Source: JAAXKN01 sp050258815 (GTDB lineage Bacteria > Bacteroidota > Ignavibacteria > Ignavibacteriales > SURF-24). Taken from it: 64,000 nt of DNA. The position numbers were made by a program, and so were the translations under genes. A model generated the notes under the pieces. It was given only the letters and a program-made list of their open reading frames with translations. It had not been told where the DNA came from and searched no databases. Every line of letters begins with the position of its first letter. The stretch's first letter is position 1. Below are positions 52,339-61,883 of the stretch, piece after piece. The stretch lies in NCBI GenBank assembly GCA_050258815.1, contig JBLMZM010000053.1, positions 1-64,000 of the forward strand, written 5' to 3'.

Positions 52339-52990
52339 TTATTACTGCAATTTTTTCTATTGTTACTGGTTCTGTATTATCATCCGGAAAAATAAGTCGG
52401 CCCGATAACTTATCCGGAAATATTTTGTCTATTAATGTAAAGAGTACCGTATTTATGTATTCGAACTCCCGTGCAAGATTATCCCTGATCCCGTCCATCA
52501 GCTCGCCTAAAACAACGCTGTCAGAGCGGTTAATTTCTCCTGCCATTTCCAGGGCACTTATTCTTCCAAATAAACTCTTCAGACCCAGGAGATTCATTAT
52601 CTGAAGGTCCTCCTGCGGGAATTGATTATCTTTTTTTACGGATAACTTCAGCGTAGTTTTACTACTGATCCCCTGCACCATCATCACATATGTAATATCG
52701 TAAAAGAGCCGGCTGTTAATATAAAACTTTAAAAAATCAATTTCCGTATGGAATTCAAAACCACCGGTAGAAAACCCGACAGATAGCTTTTCATTGCCCG
52801 AAAAGCTGAGTTCTTTTAGTTGCCAGTTGATTTTTGATATATAATGGGCTGCCGGAGAAAATCTGATTGAATCGTGCACAATCAGTTGATTCAAATGGCC
52901 GCCGTGAAAAAACTTGTTGAGACCCGAATAGCTGCCGTCACCCTTATTTAACAACAGACCTGGCTTGATATTTATAATTTTATCGAGCAT
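52331..52990 (-). CDS. Protein of unknown function, coupled to the histidine kinase
   Basis: 219 residues from the ATG preceded by AAGG; the frame extends ten codons further. Soluble, no signal or membrane helix. A mixed beta-rich N-terminal half (SIRFSPAAHYISKINWQLKE, LSVGFSTGGFEFHTEIDF) and a helical C-terminal part with the acidic SVVLGELMDGIRDNLAREFE. I do not recognise a family. The eight-base overlap with the kinase gene implies the two proteins work together, perhaps as input or output partner. Confidence 0.7.
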   Translation of the reverse strand: MLDKIINIKPGLLLNKGDGSYSGLNKFFHGGHLNQLIVHDSIRFSPAAHYISKINWQLKELSFSGNEKLSVGFSTGGFEFHTEIDFLKFYINSRLFYDITYVMMVQGISSKTTLKLSVKKDNQFPQEDLQIMNLLGLKSLFGRISALEMAGEINRSDSVVLGELMDGIRDNLAREFEYINTVLFTLIDKIFPDKLSGRLIFPDDNTEPVTIEKIAVIND

Positions 52991-53209
52991 TCCTGTTTCC
53001 TTTACAGTATTATCGTACAAACGGACAGAATGTTAAGAACAATGTCTGCAGATTTTAGTTCTCATGGTAACTTTGTGAAAACTGGGCACAGACGTGCCTC
53101 TGCCCACGGCTGAGAGGTGTGATGATGATGCTGGAATTTAACGCTAAATCTGTTCAAACCAGGGGTAAACCCGATTGGTAAAACTTAAAGAACCTTGTGC
53201 GCCATCACC

Positions 53210-55774
53210 TTATACATCACCGCTTTTTACAAGCACTAGTGTAATATCATCATTCTGCTCTCTGCGGCCCCTGAATTCAATGATGGAGTCGAATACTGAG
53301 GACATTATCTCATGGGCACTATTACGGTTGTTCCGGATTATTACATTTGCCAGCTCATCAGCACCAAACATTTCATTATCCTCATTCATGGCCTCGCTTA
53401 TGCCGTCCGAATAAATGGCATAAATGTGCCCCGGCTCGAATGGAAGTTCCATTTCTTCCAGTGTATCCATAAAAATCTTCCCCTCTTCGAGTCCAAGACC
53501 TATGCCCTTGGGCTGGTAGAGTTTAACCGAATTATTACAGATATCAAGCAGCTGAGAATGCCCGGCACGGCAGAACCTGACGGTCCTTTCAGAAGTATCA
53601 AAGAGAGCCAGTGTTGCTGTTATAAACCAGTTGCGCTCAATGCTTTCATATATTTTTTTATTTATGTCGATCAATATTTCCCTGGGGGTCCTGCCCTCTG
53701 TACAGTAGAGCCGCATCATGGTCTGAAGCTTCGACATATAAAGTGAGGCAGACAGCCCCTTGCCCGATACGTCCCCTACAACTACAAATATTCTGTGGGG
53801 GGATACCCTTATAAAATCGTAATAATCCCCGCCCACCTGCATTGCAGGGATCATGCGACCGCTTATATCAATGCCCTTTAGCTGAGGGATTGCCTTTGGA
53901 AGCAGATTCTCCTGTATTCTGCGGGCATTTTCCAGATCCCTTTCCAGAGTCAGCCTTTGAGCTTCGGACTGATACAGTCGGGCATTTTCAATGGATACTG
54001 CCGCCTGGTTGGCTGCAGCACACAGGAGTTCCAGATCCTTACCTGCAAACTGTGAGCCGGAATGCTTTAAACCGAATGCCAGAAGACCTATTAGTTTGGC
54101 CTTCATAATCATCGGTATAATAGTATAAATCTGGGCGGCAATCAGTTTTTCACAATCTTCAGGAAAAAGCTCCTGAAATTGCTGACGGTCAACCGTAACC
54201 GGCATCTGCAGTACAAGCTGCTGGCGGATGTAATGCGTAAGCCGCAGATCATTGTCGCAGATAGTGAGATTACCAGCCTGAAGAGTCCCGGTCTCCCTTT
54301 TTAGCTGAAATACGTGAGGCGCATCTTCATTTAAGAGAATGGCGAAATGCTTCAGATTCAGAGAGTTGACAAACGTGGTCTTCATGGAATCGAGTATATT
54401 TTCCAGTCCTACAATACTAACCACGTCACTTCCGAACTTTAATATTACCTTCTGATAGGCAAACTGTTCGGGATAAAATTTCTTTGTAAGTACTTCCTGG
54501 AACCTGTTCTTTGTTGACTGGAAGACCAGCGCAAACACCACAAATGCCACGGCCGCAATTCCATTCCTGTATTCAGTTCCTACAGCCTCACCTATACCCT
54601 GCCCGATGCCGTAAACCGTCAGGAAGTAAATTGCTGCAATGGTTATGGTAGCCGTGCCGTAAATAATAGTATTTTTTACGACAATGCTGACGTCCATCAG
54701 CTGATACTTAAAAATCGAGTAGCCAAAGGATACGGGTATTACCGCCACCAGTATTATCGGCATAAAGTATTCTGGCGTATTAAATATTGTATCTGCTATT
54801 ACATTGGCAATCGTTACGGTATATATTAAGGAACCGACACCGAGTATATAAGCAACCAATATGATAAATACCGGCTTCTTTTCACTCCTGGTCTTCATCC
54901 GCCTGTAATTAATCAGCAGTGAAACCAGACCCGTAATGAGCCCTGCCGTTAAAAGAACGTTGATTGCAAGTATTACAATTTTAAAGTTTGAGGGATCTCT
55001 CCTGAGATAAACAAAATATACCCTGTATATATAGGAAATGACGAACAGGCCAAGAGGCACAATCAAAAATGCCTTGCGGATCCATTTTTTTTCTACCAGC
55101 CTGAAGGGTTTGGGAAAATTCCAGAACAGGAAGACAATAGCAAATGCTAGTAAAAAAGCCGAGAGAGTCCAGACAAAATCGACAATTGCAGCAATTATAT
55201 ACCGTTCCATCCTCAATTCCTGCAAGCTGAAGCCTGGAAGCAGCGACAGTGTAAAGGTCAGCACAAACAGGGCTCCCACCCTGTAGAAAAGCCTTTGCAC
55301 GTAGCCGTCCGGCTTTGCCATAATAACCACAAAGCCAACAATGAGCCAGATTATTCCCAATAGGTTAAAACCCAGTGTGCTGAAGTTGATTAGTTTTTTT
55401 ACGTATACCGTCGTCTGAAATTCTTTCCCATCCCTGGAAACGGTGTACCTGGCATACTGGCCGGCCTTGTATCTGTTCAGCGTAACAGAAGCAACTATAT
55501 TATTGGGCAGTCTTACATCACCAATTGCAACCAGACGGTCACCGTTTCTGATGCCGGCATTCCACGCCACACCTTCATTTTTCACCTTTTCAAAGAATAT
55601 GAATACAGAATCCGCACTAACGCGCTTCTCAACCCAGAGACATTCATCATTGGATACCGGAGTAACTTCCAGTGAAAAGTATAAATTAGTCAGACCCAAT
55701 ACAGCCAGCAGTACCGTCACTACAATAATAATATTCCGTCTGTATTTTTGTATAAAAAGCTTTATTTTTTTCAT
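53210..55774 (-). CDS. PDZ-membrane-GAF-SpoIIE phosphatase
   Basis: 854 residues. A TM anchor (about 14-33) is followed by an extracytoplasmic PDZ-like domain (W-N-A-G-I-R-N-G-D-R-L-V-A-I-G-D, about 70-130), then about eight membrane helices to residue 410, a GAF domain (about 430-600) and a SpoIIE/PP2C domain (V-G-G-D-Y-Y-D-F, VVGDVSGKGLSASLYMSKL, YSDGISEAMNE, N-D-D-I-T-L-V). It should dephosphorylate a STAS anti-anti-sigma protein in response to an envelope signal. The gene lies four bases after another SpoIIE gene and four genes from RsbV/RsbW homologues. Confidence 0.9.
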   Translation of the reverse strand: MKKIKLFIQKYRRNIIIVVTVLLAVLGLTNLYFSLEVTPVSNDECLWVEKRVSADSVFIFFEKVKNEGVAWNAGIRNGDRLVAIGDVRLPNNIVASVTLNRYKAGQYARYTVSRDGKEFQTTVYVKKLINFSTLGFNLLGIIWLIVGFVVIMAKPDGYVQRLFYRVGALFVLTFTLSLLPGFSLQELRMERYIIAAIVDFVWTLSAFLLAFAIVFLFWNFPKPFRLVEKKWIRKAFLIVPLGLFVISYIYRVYFVYLRRDPSNFKIVILAINVLLTAGLITGLVSLLINYRRMKTRSEKKPVFIILVAYILGVGSLIYTVTIANVIADTIFNTPEYFMPIILVAVIPVSFGYSIFKYQLMDVSIVVKNTIIYGTATITIAAIYFLTVYGIGQGIGEAVGTEYRNGIAAVAFVVFALVFQSTKNRFQEVLTKKFYPEQFAYQKVILKFGSDVVSIVGLENILDSMKTTFVNSLNLKHFAILLNEDAPHVFQLKRETGTLQAGNLTICDNDLRLTHYIRQQLVLQMPVTVDRQQFQELFPEDCEKLIAAQIYTIIPMIMKAKLIGLLAFGLKHSGSQFAGKDLELLCAAANQAAVSIENARLYQSEAQRLTLERDLENARRIQENLLPKAIPQLKGIDISGRMIPAMQVGGDYYDFIRVSPHRIFVVVGDVSGKGLSASLYMSKLQTMMRLYCTEGRTPREILIDINKKIYESIERNWFITATLALFDTSERTVRFCRAGHSQLLDICNNSVKLYQPKGIGLGLEEGKIFMDTLEEMELPFEPGHIYAIYSDGISEAMNEDNEMFGADELANVIIRNNRNSAHEIMSSVFDSIIEFRGRREQNDDITLVLVKSGDV

Positions 55775-55778
55775 AACC

Positions 55779-57458
55779 CTACTTTACTCTAATGATCATA
55801 AGTGTGATATCATCACTCTGATTTGCACCATCGACAAACTTTTCCACTTCAGTCCTTATGCTCCCTAAGATTTCACCGGCCGCCATGCCTTTGAGACCGA
55901 CTGCTATTTGTTCGAGCCTTTCATCCGAAAACTCTTCCATCTGTTTATTCATCGCTTCTGTGATTCCATCGGTAAAAAGGATAATTGTGTCATCCTTCAT
56001 CAGCTCAACTGATTCACTAAGGTAAGGGACGGTAGTTTTCAGTATTCCGAGTATCATTCCCCCCTTGGTCAGCTTCCGTATCTGTCCATCCCTTATGAGC
56101 AGCGGAGGATTATGACCGGCATTCACATAGGTAAGCATCCTGGTCTCGTCATCTAATATGCCCCAGAAGAAAGTAATGAAATTTCCCATTACCGTATTTT
56201 CCGAGATAAGATCGTTTATCAGATCAGTTGCTTTATTGATCATCATTCCCTGTTTACATATACTTTTAAGGAAAGCCTGCAGGTTTGCCATGAGCAGTGC
56301 CGCCGGAACCCCTTTGCCGGAAACATCCCCGATTGCAAACAGGCAGTTTTTTTCATCCAGCCTGATAACGTCGTAGTAATCTCCGCCAACCTGCCTGGAG
56401 GAAATATTAATGGCTGAAATGTCAAAATTCTTTAATATGGGCAGCTTCTGCGGGAAAAGGTTTTTTTGAATATCCCTGGCAATTTCCAGATCCTCTTCCA
56501 TCCTTTGCTTTTCAAGTGCTTCCTTGAACAGCTTGGCATTTTCAATGGAAATAATTGCCAGACTGCCTGTAGCAAATATAAATTCTATGTCCGATTCGGT
56601 AAATTCTTCACGGTTAAAGCGCTTGCCGAGCAGTATGAGTCCCTTGGTTTCCCCCTGTATCTGCATTGGAATAACGAGCTCAACGCCTATTTCTCCCAGC
56701 ACTTCATACTCGCCGCCAAAATCCGAACGGCGCAAAGGAGAACTGATTCCGGCAATATTGCATATTTTCAGCGTCTGGAGCAGCTGCTTGGGGAATTTGG
56801 ATTCCAGCACGGTCAGGCCTTTGAGGTCGCAAAGAATGACCGCGTAGTTTGAAACTAACAGCTGGCCAATGACCGAATAGACCAGGAGTTTGCTTACCTT
56901 GGAAGCCTCCAGTATACCGCTGAACTCCTTGCTCAGCTCAAAAAGCGAAGAAAGCATGCTGACCTTGGAATCCAGACTCTTGTTGAGTCTCTTTAGCTTT
57001 TCTACAATAATAGAATTTTCAATTGCAGTTGCGGCAATATTGATGAGCGTATTAAGGAATTCCCTGTCTTCCTGTGAATATTCTTTCCTGCTCAGGCGTT
57101 CACCCAGGAAAACAAGTCCCCTGACCCCCTGAGATGAGATAATCTGCTGTGAGAACCGGATCTTGTTTCTGCTGCAGAAATCATCCAGCAGGCCCGCGTC
57201 AAAATTTTCCCCGCACAGCTTTATATCGGGTAGTTCATCCAGTATAGAAACACCGAAGCCTTTATATGCCCTTACCTTTAGCTCGCCGCCGTCCTCAAAC
57301 AGGGCTACAAGCCCCTTAGTGGTATGGAATTTCCCGAAACAGGTAAGCAGGAGGTTATTAAGCGTGAAATTCAGGTCCAGGCTGGAATTAATAAAATTAC
57401 TGAAATCCACCAAGGCAGACAGATTTCTTTTGGCACCGTCAGTATCATAACTATTCAT
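55779..57458 (-). CDS. GAF-SpoIIE phosphatase, cytoplasmic
   Basis: 559 residues with two GAF-type regions (about 10-150 and 165-310), a linker (DLEIARDIQKNLFPQKLPIL) and a SpoIIE domain (V-G-G-D-Y-Y-D-V, AIGDVSGKGVPAALLMANLQ, FTDGITEAMNKQ, S-D-D-I-T-L-M). No membrane segments. A PP2C-type phosphatase acting on phospho-STAS partners is expected. It follows the RsbW-like kinase gene by 20 bases, in the same transcript direction. Confidence 0.9.
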   Translation of the reverse strand: MNSYDTDGAKRNLSALVDFSNFINSSLDLNFTLNNLLLTCFGKFHTTKGLVALFEDGGELKVRAYKGFGVSILDELPDIKLCGENFDAGLLDDFCSRNKIRFSQQIISSQGVRGLVFLGERLSRKEYSQEDREFLNTLINIAATAIENSIIVEKLKRLNKSLDSKVSMLSSLFELSKEFSGILEASKVSKLLVYSVIGQLLVSNYAVILCDLKGLTVLESKFPKQLLQTLKICNIAGISSPLRRSDFGGEYEVLGEIGVELVIPMQIQGETKGLILLGKRFNREEFTESDIEFIFATGSLAIISIENAKLFKEALEKQRMEEDLEIARDIQKNLFPQKLPILKNFDISAINISSRQVGGDYYDVIRLDEKNCLFAIGDVSGKGVPAALLMANLQAFLKSICKQGMMINKATDLINDLISENTVMGNFITFFWGILDDETRMLTYVNAGHNPPLLIRDGQIRKLTKGGMILGILKTTVPYLSESVELMKDDTIILFTDGITEAMNKQMEEFSDERLEQIAVGLKGMAAGEILGSIRTEVEKFVDGANQSDDITLMIIRVK

Positions 57459-57478
57459 ACAAACTTTCTGATATTAGG

Positions 57479-57910
57479 CTAAAAATATTTAGTAAGGACA
57501 ACCTGGTTCTTATCGCCGGCCGAGGAGCTGAAATTCACCTCATCCATGAGTTTTTTCATCAGGTAAATACCCAGGCCGCCGATCTTATGCTGACGGTAAT
57601 ATTTCTTAATATCGGGGTCAGGCACCTGCGAGGGATCGAAATTACTCCCATGGTCTGTAATGGAAACCGTCATCTTGTCCTTATTGATCTTAATATTGAC
57701 TATAATATCTCCGTCGGGTGAGTACTTGTAGGCATGTTTGATAACGTTTGTACAAGCCTCATCAACGGCAAGGGCGATTTTATCAATAGTCTCATCCGTA
57801 AAGCCGCAGCTATGGGCTGCAGTCTTCGTAAATTCCCTGATTAATGCCAGGTTGTCAGTTGTACTCTTGACAACCAGCTCTTTTTCGAATGATATATTTG
57901 CTGTATTCAA
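57479..57910 (-). CDS. RsbW/SpoIIAB-like serine kinase (anti-sigma regulatory factor)
   Basis: 143 residues, HATPase_c_2 fold: N box ALAVDEACTNVIKHAYKY, G1 TDHGSNFDP and G2 GGLGIYLMKKLMDEV. The start appears to be TTG, with AGAAGAG six bases upstream; no ATG or GTG is suitable. Members bind sigma factors or phosphorylate a STAS antagonist. It is two bases downstream of a STAS gene and among three SpoIIE phosphatases, a complete partner-switching set. Whether it holds a sigma factor or another target is unknown. Confidence 0.9.
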   Translation of the reverse strand: MNTANISFEKELVVKSTTDNLALIREFTKTAAHSCGFTDETIDKIALAVDEACTNVIKHAYKYSPDGDIIVNIKINKDKMTVSITDHGSNFDPSQVPDPDIKKYYRQHKIGGLGIYLMKKLMDEVNFSSSAGDKNQVVLTKYF

Positions 57911-57912
57911 TA

Positions 57913-58266
57913 TTAACTCTTCTCATTGAACTTTTGAATAGCTTCTCTTTCGTCTTTGTAAAACTCATACAGCAGCGGAAAACCCAATAAATCAAAGATG
58001 TTATAGACTTTCGGACTCATATTTGTGAACTTGATATCGCCTTCATTTTCTCTCATCGTTTCAACGTAGGCCATGAATACACCGAGGCCTGCGCTGCTGA
58101 TGTAAGCTAAATCCTCAAAGTTAACCACTACTTTGTACTTTTTATTATCAATAAGTTGTGTAAATATATTTTCAAGTTCTGGGGCAGTATGTGCATCGAG
58201 ATATCCATGCAAATCAATAATATTTACATGGCTGTTTTCACGCGTTGCCACATTAAAATCTATCAT
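57913..58266 (-). CDS. STAS anti-anti-sigma factor (RsbV/SpoIIAA-like)
   Basis: 117 residues, one STAS domain. The phosphorylation loop reads D-L-A-Y-I-S-S-A-G-L-G, with Ser57/Ser58 as candidate phosphosites. Its ATG overlaps the stop of the upstream SpoIIE gene by one base (TAATG), and GGAGAGG lies four bases before. It should switch between the kinase encoded next and other partners according to phosphorylation. Confidence 0.92.
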   Translation of the reverse strand: MIDFNVATRENSHVNIIDLHGYLDAHTAPELENIFTQLIDNKKYKVVVNFEDLAYISSAGLGVFMAYVETMRENEGDIKFTNMSPKVYNIFDLLGFPLLYEFYKDEREAIQKFNEKS

Positions 58267-60350
58267 TAAACCTCTCCTGCTTTAATAGTTTTTTTAAACC
58301 ACTTAAAAATAACTAAAGTTATATCGTCATGCTGCGGTTTTCCCTGAGAAAAAAGGGCTACTTCCTTCATAATGCCATTTGAAAGTTCATCCGTAGAACT
58401 GTCCAGATGATTTAGGATTACCTTTTCGAATCTTTCATATCCAAAATCCTCCATCTCGGAATTCTTGGATTCCGGAATTCCGTCAGTATACAACAGCAAT
58501 ATATCATTTTCTTTTAATTTTATCTTTATTTCTTCTATCGTATTCGCGAAATTTGAAGAAAAGTCCAGACCTAAACCCAGACCACAGGGTTTCAGTTCCT
58601 CGATTTTTCCGTTCCTTACCAGCAATACAGGCGAATGACCGGCCCTTGAAAGGTACACCGTTTCACCATCCAGATCCAGGACTCCGTATACCACGGTTAC
58701 AAAGCTTTTTTTATCCAGACTGCCTTTAAGTATCTCATTTGCCTTTATAAGAAGCTGTTTTGGACTCTGTATCATTTTTGACAGGGATTCAAATATTCCT
58801 TTTACCTCTGCCATAATAAATGCCGCCGAAATACCCTTGCCCGAAACATCAGCAATTACAAACCCAAGTTTATTCTCGTCAAGTCTGAAAAAATCATAGT
58901 AGTCGCCTCCAACTTCAAACGCCGGAACAAACAGAGCCGATATCTGGAGTCCCTCCATATGGGGAGTTACTCCCGGCAGGATCTTATACTGAATCTCACG
59001 GGCAACATCCAGTTCCTTTTCCATTCTTTCCTTTTCAATGGACTGCTCCAGCAGCTTCGCATTTTCAATGGCAATGGCGGCGTAATCGGCAAATGCACCA
59101 ATTGCCTTCTGGTCATCATCATCAAACAGATCCTCGCTTTTGCGCGCGGCAATAAGATAACCGTTTATTTCATTGTGAACCCTTAAGGGGGAGACTGCGA
59201 GTGTGTGGAAGCTTATTCCGTTATTCTCCTCACCGTTTCCATTCATCCTCTCCGGCTCCAGGAAAACTGTCCTGACACTTTTAATACCCCTTAATCCATA
59301 CTTCTCTTTAAGTCTTTTGGTAAGCTTGTCGGCCTCCACATATCCTATGTTTTTGACAGCACTTAAAGACAGCTCCCCTTCTGCCTCCGAGACCAGCCAG
59401 GCAGAATCGGAATTGCAGACCTGTATAGTTATATCTGTAACCGTATCGGCCAGTTCCTTAAAATCAAACACCTGTGTTATTAGTTTGCTAAGATCCATCA
59501 GCGATGAGACTTCCTGGGCCTTACGGTCAAATACTTCGGCCGTGGGCAGGTGAAATAACGTGGTAAAGAATACAATACCGAAAAATACTGTCCCGTAGAT
59601 CATCATAAGCGTCAGGAACTGATGCAGTGAAGGTGAAAACTGCAGGAGGATCTGATTTGTCAGATTACTCTGGGAACTAAGTCCTATGTTGACACCAAAT
59701 AATATAGATAATACTATAGAAATAATGAGCAGATAGATTTTTTCTTTCTTGACCAGAAACGCAATCCAGGATATCCTGATTGAGTTAAAGGTCATCAGGA
59801 GTATAGAAACAACAAGGAATGCGGGTTTTAAGTATGTTACAGATGAGTTCAGGAATTCAATTATGTTTGCCACTGAGGTCATGAGCATAAAGAAGAGCAT
59901 GGTATTAAAATAAAACCCGGGGTTGCGCTTTTGCTTCAGGAAAAACAGCGTCCTGAAGACGGAAAATATGTATGCCAGGGCGGAAATAAACAGGAATGAA
60001 TAAAAACAGGAAGCTATTGTGAGCATAAAATTTGTGTTCCCTGCCTCTCCGAAGAGTTCCGAAAATACGGAAGGAAGCACCGAAAGCACAAAAAATATAA
60101 ACGCAGTCAGTATCCCCGCATTTAAGATAATTGAGAGCGGAGAGTATTTCTTTTCCTGTATGAATTCCAGCACATAAAGCGTAACTGAATAAAACGCCAG
60201 CAGCACCAATATCTCGTTTATGGTCACAACTACGGGACTGAAGCCCAGGTTATCCGGGAAAACTAGCCTGAACAAAAACAAGATGACCGAAAACACAACC
60301 GCATTCTGCAGTTTACGGGCGCTATCCAGTGGAAATAATTTAATTTTCAT
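58266..60350 (-). CDS. Multi-pass membrane GAF-SpoIIE phosphatase
   Basis: About 694 residues from the ATG MKIKLFPLDSARKLQNAV; a TTG 16 codons upstream is less likely. About seven to eight membrane helices (residues 15-270), a GAF domain (about 290-440) and SpoIIE (V-G-G-D-Y-Y-D-F, VIADVSGKGISAAFIMAEVK, YTDGIPESKNSEM, H-D-D-I-T-L-V). The membrane part has no recognised ligand site. It is translationally coupled to the STAS gene that is its likely substrate. Confidence 0.9.
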   Translation of the reverse strand: MKIKLFPLDSARKLQNAVVFSVILFLFRLVFPDNLGFSPVVVTINEILVLLAFYSVTLYVLEFIQEKKYSPLSIILNAGILTAFIFFVLSVLPSVFSELFGEAGNTNFMLTIASCFYSFLFISALAYIFSVFRTLFFLKQKRNPGFYFNTMLFFMLMTSVANIIEFLNSSVTYLKPAFLVVSILLMTFNSIRISWIAFLVKKEKIYLLIISIVLSILFGVNIGLSSQSNLTNQILLQFSPSLHQFLTLMMIYGTVFFGIVFFTTLFHLPTAEVFDRKAQEVSSLMDLSKLITQVFDFKELADTVTDITIQVCNSDSAWLVSEAEGELSLSAVKNIGYVEADKLTKRLKEKYGLRGIKSVRTVFLEPERMNGNGEENNGISFHTLAVSPLRVHNEINGYLIAARKSEDLFDDDDQKAIGAFADYAAIAIENAKLLEQSIEKERMEKELDVAREIQYKILPGVTPHMEGLQISALFVPAFEVGGDYYDFFRLDENKLGFVIADVSGKGISAAFIMAEVKGIFESLSKMIQSPKQLLIKANEILKGSLDKKSFVTVVYGVLDLDGETVYLSRAGHSPVLLVRNGKIEELKPCGLGLGLDFSSNFANTIEEIKIKLKENDILLLYTDGIPESKNSEMEDFGYERFEKVILNHLDSSTDELSNGIMKEVALFSQGKPQHDDITLVIFKWFKKTIKAGEV

Positions 60351-60434
60351 ATAATGTATTTTACCTTTTACTTCCCTCTTCCTTTGAAAATCCTGCAATA
60401 CAGGTCAATCTTAAAAATGGGAATTATGACTCAA

Positions 60435-61814
60435 TCAGTCCCCATCCTCACTCTCGGTGGAGGGAACCGGAGGGGGTGACTTCCCTTTTCTCAGCTTTTT
60501 GAACCCGCTTTTTAATTCCCTCAATTTTTCCCTCAGTTCAGCCCTTTCAGATTTGCTCAAAGATCCATGCGACTGTTTTTCCGACAATGAATCGATGCTC
60601 TCCTGCAATATCTGCAGCCTCTTCGGGATTCTCAAACTTACATTGATTATTGAATCAATGTCGGGTATGTCTATATTCAGTTCAAAATGTTGTGCTGAAT
60701 CAGGTATCCCGTCACTAAACTCCATTCTAATCCTGTTTGTCATTTTGCCCGCGGGTGGAACCGGAGGCTGCATCCTGCTGCTAAACTTCTTAATTAAGCG
60801 CGTTGCCTCTTCAACCTGCGCATTTATTTGTTCAACACTCGGCATATTACCCAGCATTGAATCCATATCCGGAACCTCTATATGGAACCTGCTGGAATCC
60901 ATGTAAACTTTAAAATCCCTGTGAGAGCGTTTTTGATCTTTGCTAGCCAGTTCCATATTGAACTGCATGCGCACACCTGGCTCCCTGTCCTGCCCGCCCT
61001 TATTATTTTTCAACTTAGCGGGTGGCTCGCTTACTTTTGGCGGCTCATATCTGAATGGATGCGAAAATATTGTATCTGAGGTAACAAATATATAACTGTT
61101 GACATCGGCATCCTTCATGTCGGAAACCATACGCGGGATCTGCGGATTATCTGAGAAATTCACCGACTCGGGCAGTATCTGCCTGAACTTTCCTTTATTT
61201 GCCTTTGAAGCGAATAACAACAGGTCAGTCCTTATTGCCCTGTTCAGGTTCCACAGATTGGCATTAATTGCAACCGTATTCTTTTCATTAACCAGTACCT
61301 GAGTCTCAATTTTGCCCTTATATGAGTTGAGGATTGAATCCACCTGCTTTCTCTGCAAAGGGCTCAGATTCAGCACATTGCTGAAGTTCTCAAGGTTATT
61401 GGTTTTTTGTACCGATGAAACGTTCTTGAATTCAAAAAACTCCTTTCCATTGGCTTCATTTCCCAGCTGAAGATACTGATGGTTAGCCTTATCGACAGGC
61501 AGCTCCCTGTAAAAGGCAAAATTAAAAATATCCTCGTTTGTTACCTGTTTGCCCGTTAAGATGGGCTTCAGGTTCTGGGTATAGAAATCAGCCAGGTTTG
61601 TCTTCTGCTGCTCAACCAGCACGTCAAGCTTTTTATTCTTGAAAAGAATGATAAGACCGATGGTCAGTATTACAAGCCCCAGAATAGGAATAATTTTCTT
61701 TGAGCTGAATTGGGAATTAAACTTTTGCATATTTTGCATGTCCATAAAACAGCTTTCAAAATGGAAATTTAAATATTCAGGAGACCGGTAAAGCCGGAAC
61801 AAAAGTCCAGCCAT
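60435..61814 (-). CDS. Sigma-linked membrane protein, possible anti-sigma or periplasmic sensor
   Basis: 459 residues. Cytoplasmic N-terminus of about 40 residues, one TM helix (IPILGLVILTIGLIILF), then a large periplasmic part. It contains LSPLQRKQVDSILNSY, which resembles the LTxxQ motif of Spy/CpxP/ZraP-type periplasmic stress proteins, Pro-rich stretches (PPKVSEPPAKL, MQPPVPPAGK) and a charged C-terminal coil (KSERAELREKLRELKSG). GGAGAGG ten bases before the first ATG supports it; an ATG at 61745 is an alternative. It is 69 bases downstream of an ECF sigma gene, the usual place of a membrane anti-sigma factor. No ASD motif is recognised, so the role is inferred. Confidence 0.65.
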   Translation of the reverse strand: MAGLLFRLYRSPEYLNFHFESCFMDMQNMQKFNSQFSSKKIIPILGLVILTIGLIILFKNKKLDVLVEQQKTNLADFYTQNLKPILTGKQVTNEDIFNFAFYRELPVDKANHQYLQLGNEANGKEFFEFKNVSSVQKTNNLENFSNVLNLSPLQRKQVDSILNSYKGKIETQVLVNEKNTVAINANLWNLNRAIRTDLLLFASKANKGKFRQILPESVNFSDNPQIPRMVSDMKDADVNSYIFVTSDTIFSHPFRYEPPKVSEPPAKLKNNKGGQDREPGVRMQFNMELASKDQKRSHRDFKVYMDSSRFHIEVPDMDSMLGNMPSVEQINAQVEEATRLIKKFSSRMQPPVPPAGKMTNRIRMEFSDGIPDSAQHFELNIDIPDIDSIINVSLRIPKRLQILQESIDSLSEKQSHGSLSKSERAELREKLRELKSGFKKLRKGKSPPPVPSTESEDGD

Positions 61815-61883
61815 TTTACTTATACCTCTCCGTGCTCAATAATATAAGGATATCCTGGACAAAGACGAAATATAGAATGGGAA

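Noticed and set aside
53068..53086. TTGTGAA-like half site with a GGCACAG partner upstream of the orphan/kinase pair
   Set aside because: Only the left arm fits the Rex consensus; the right arm has mismatches and the spacing is off.
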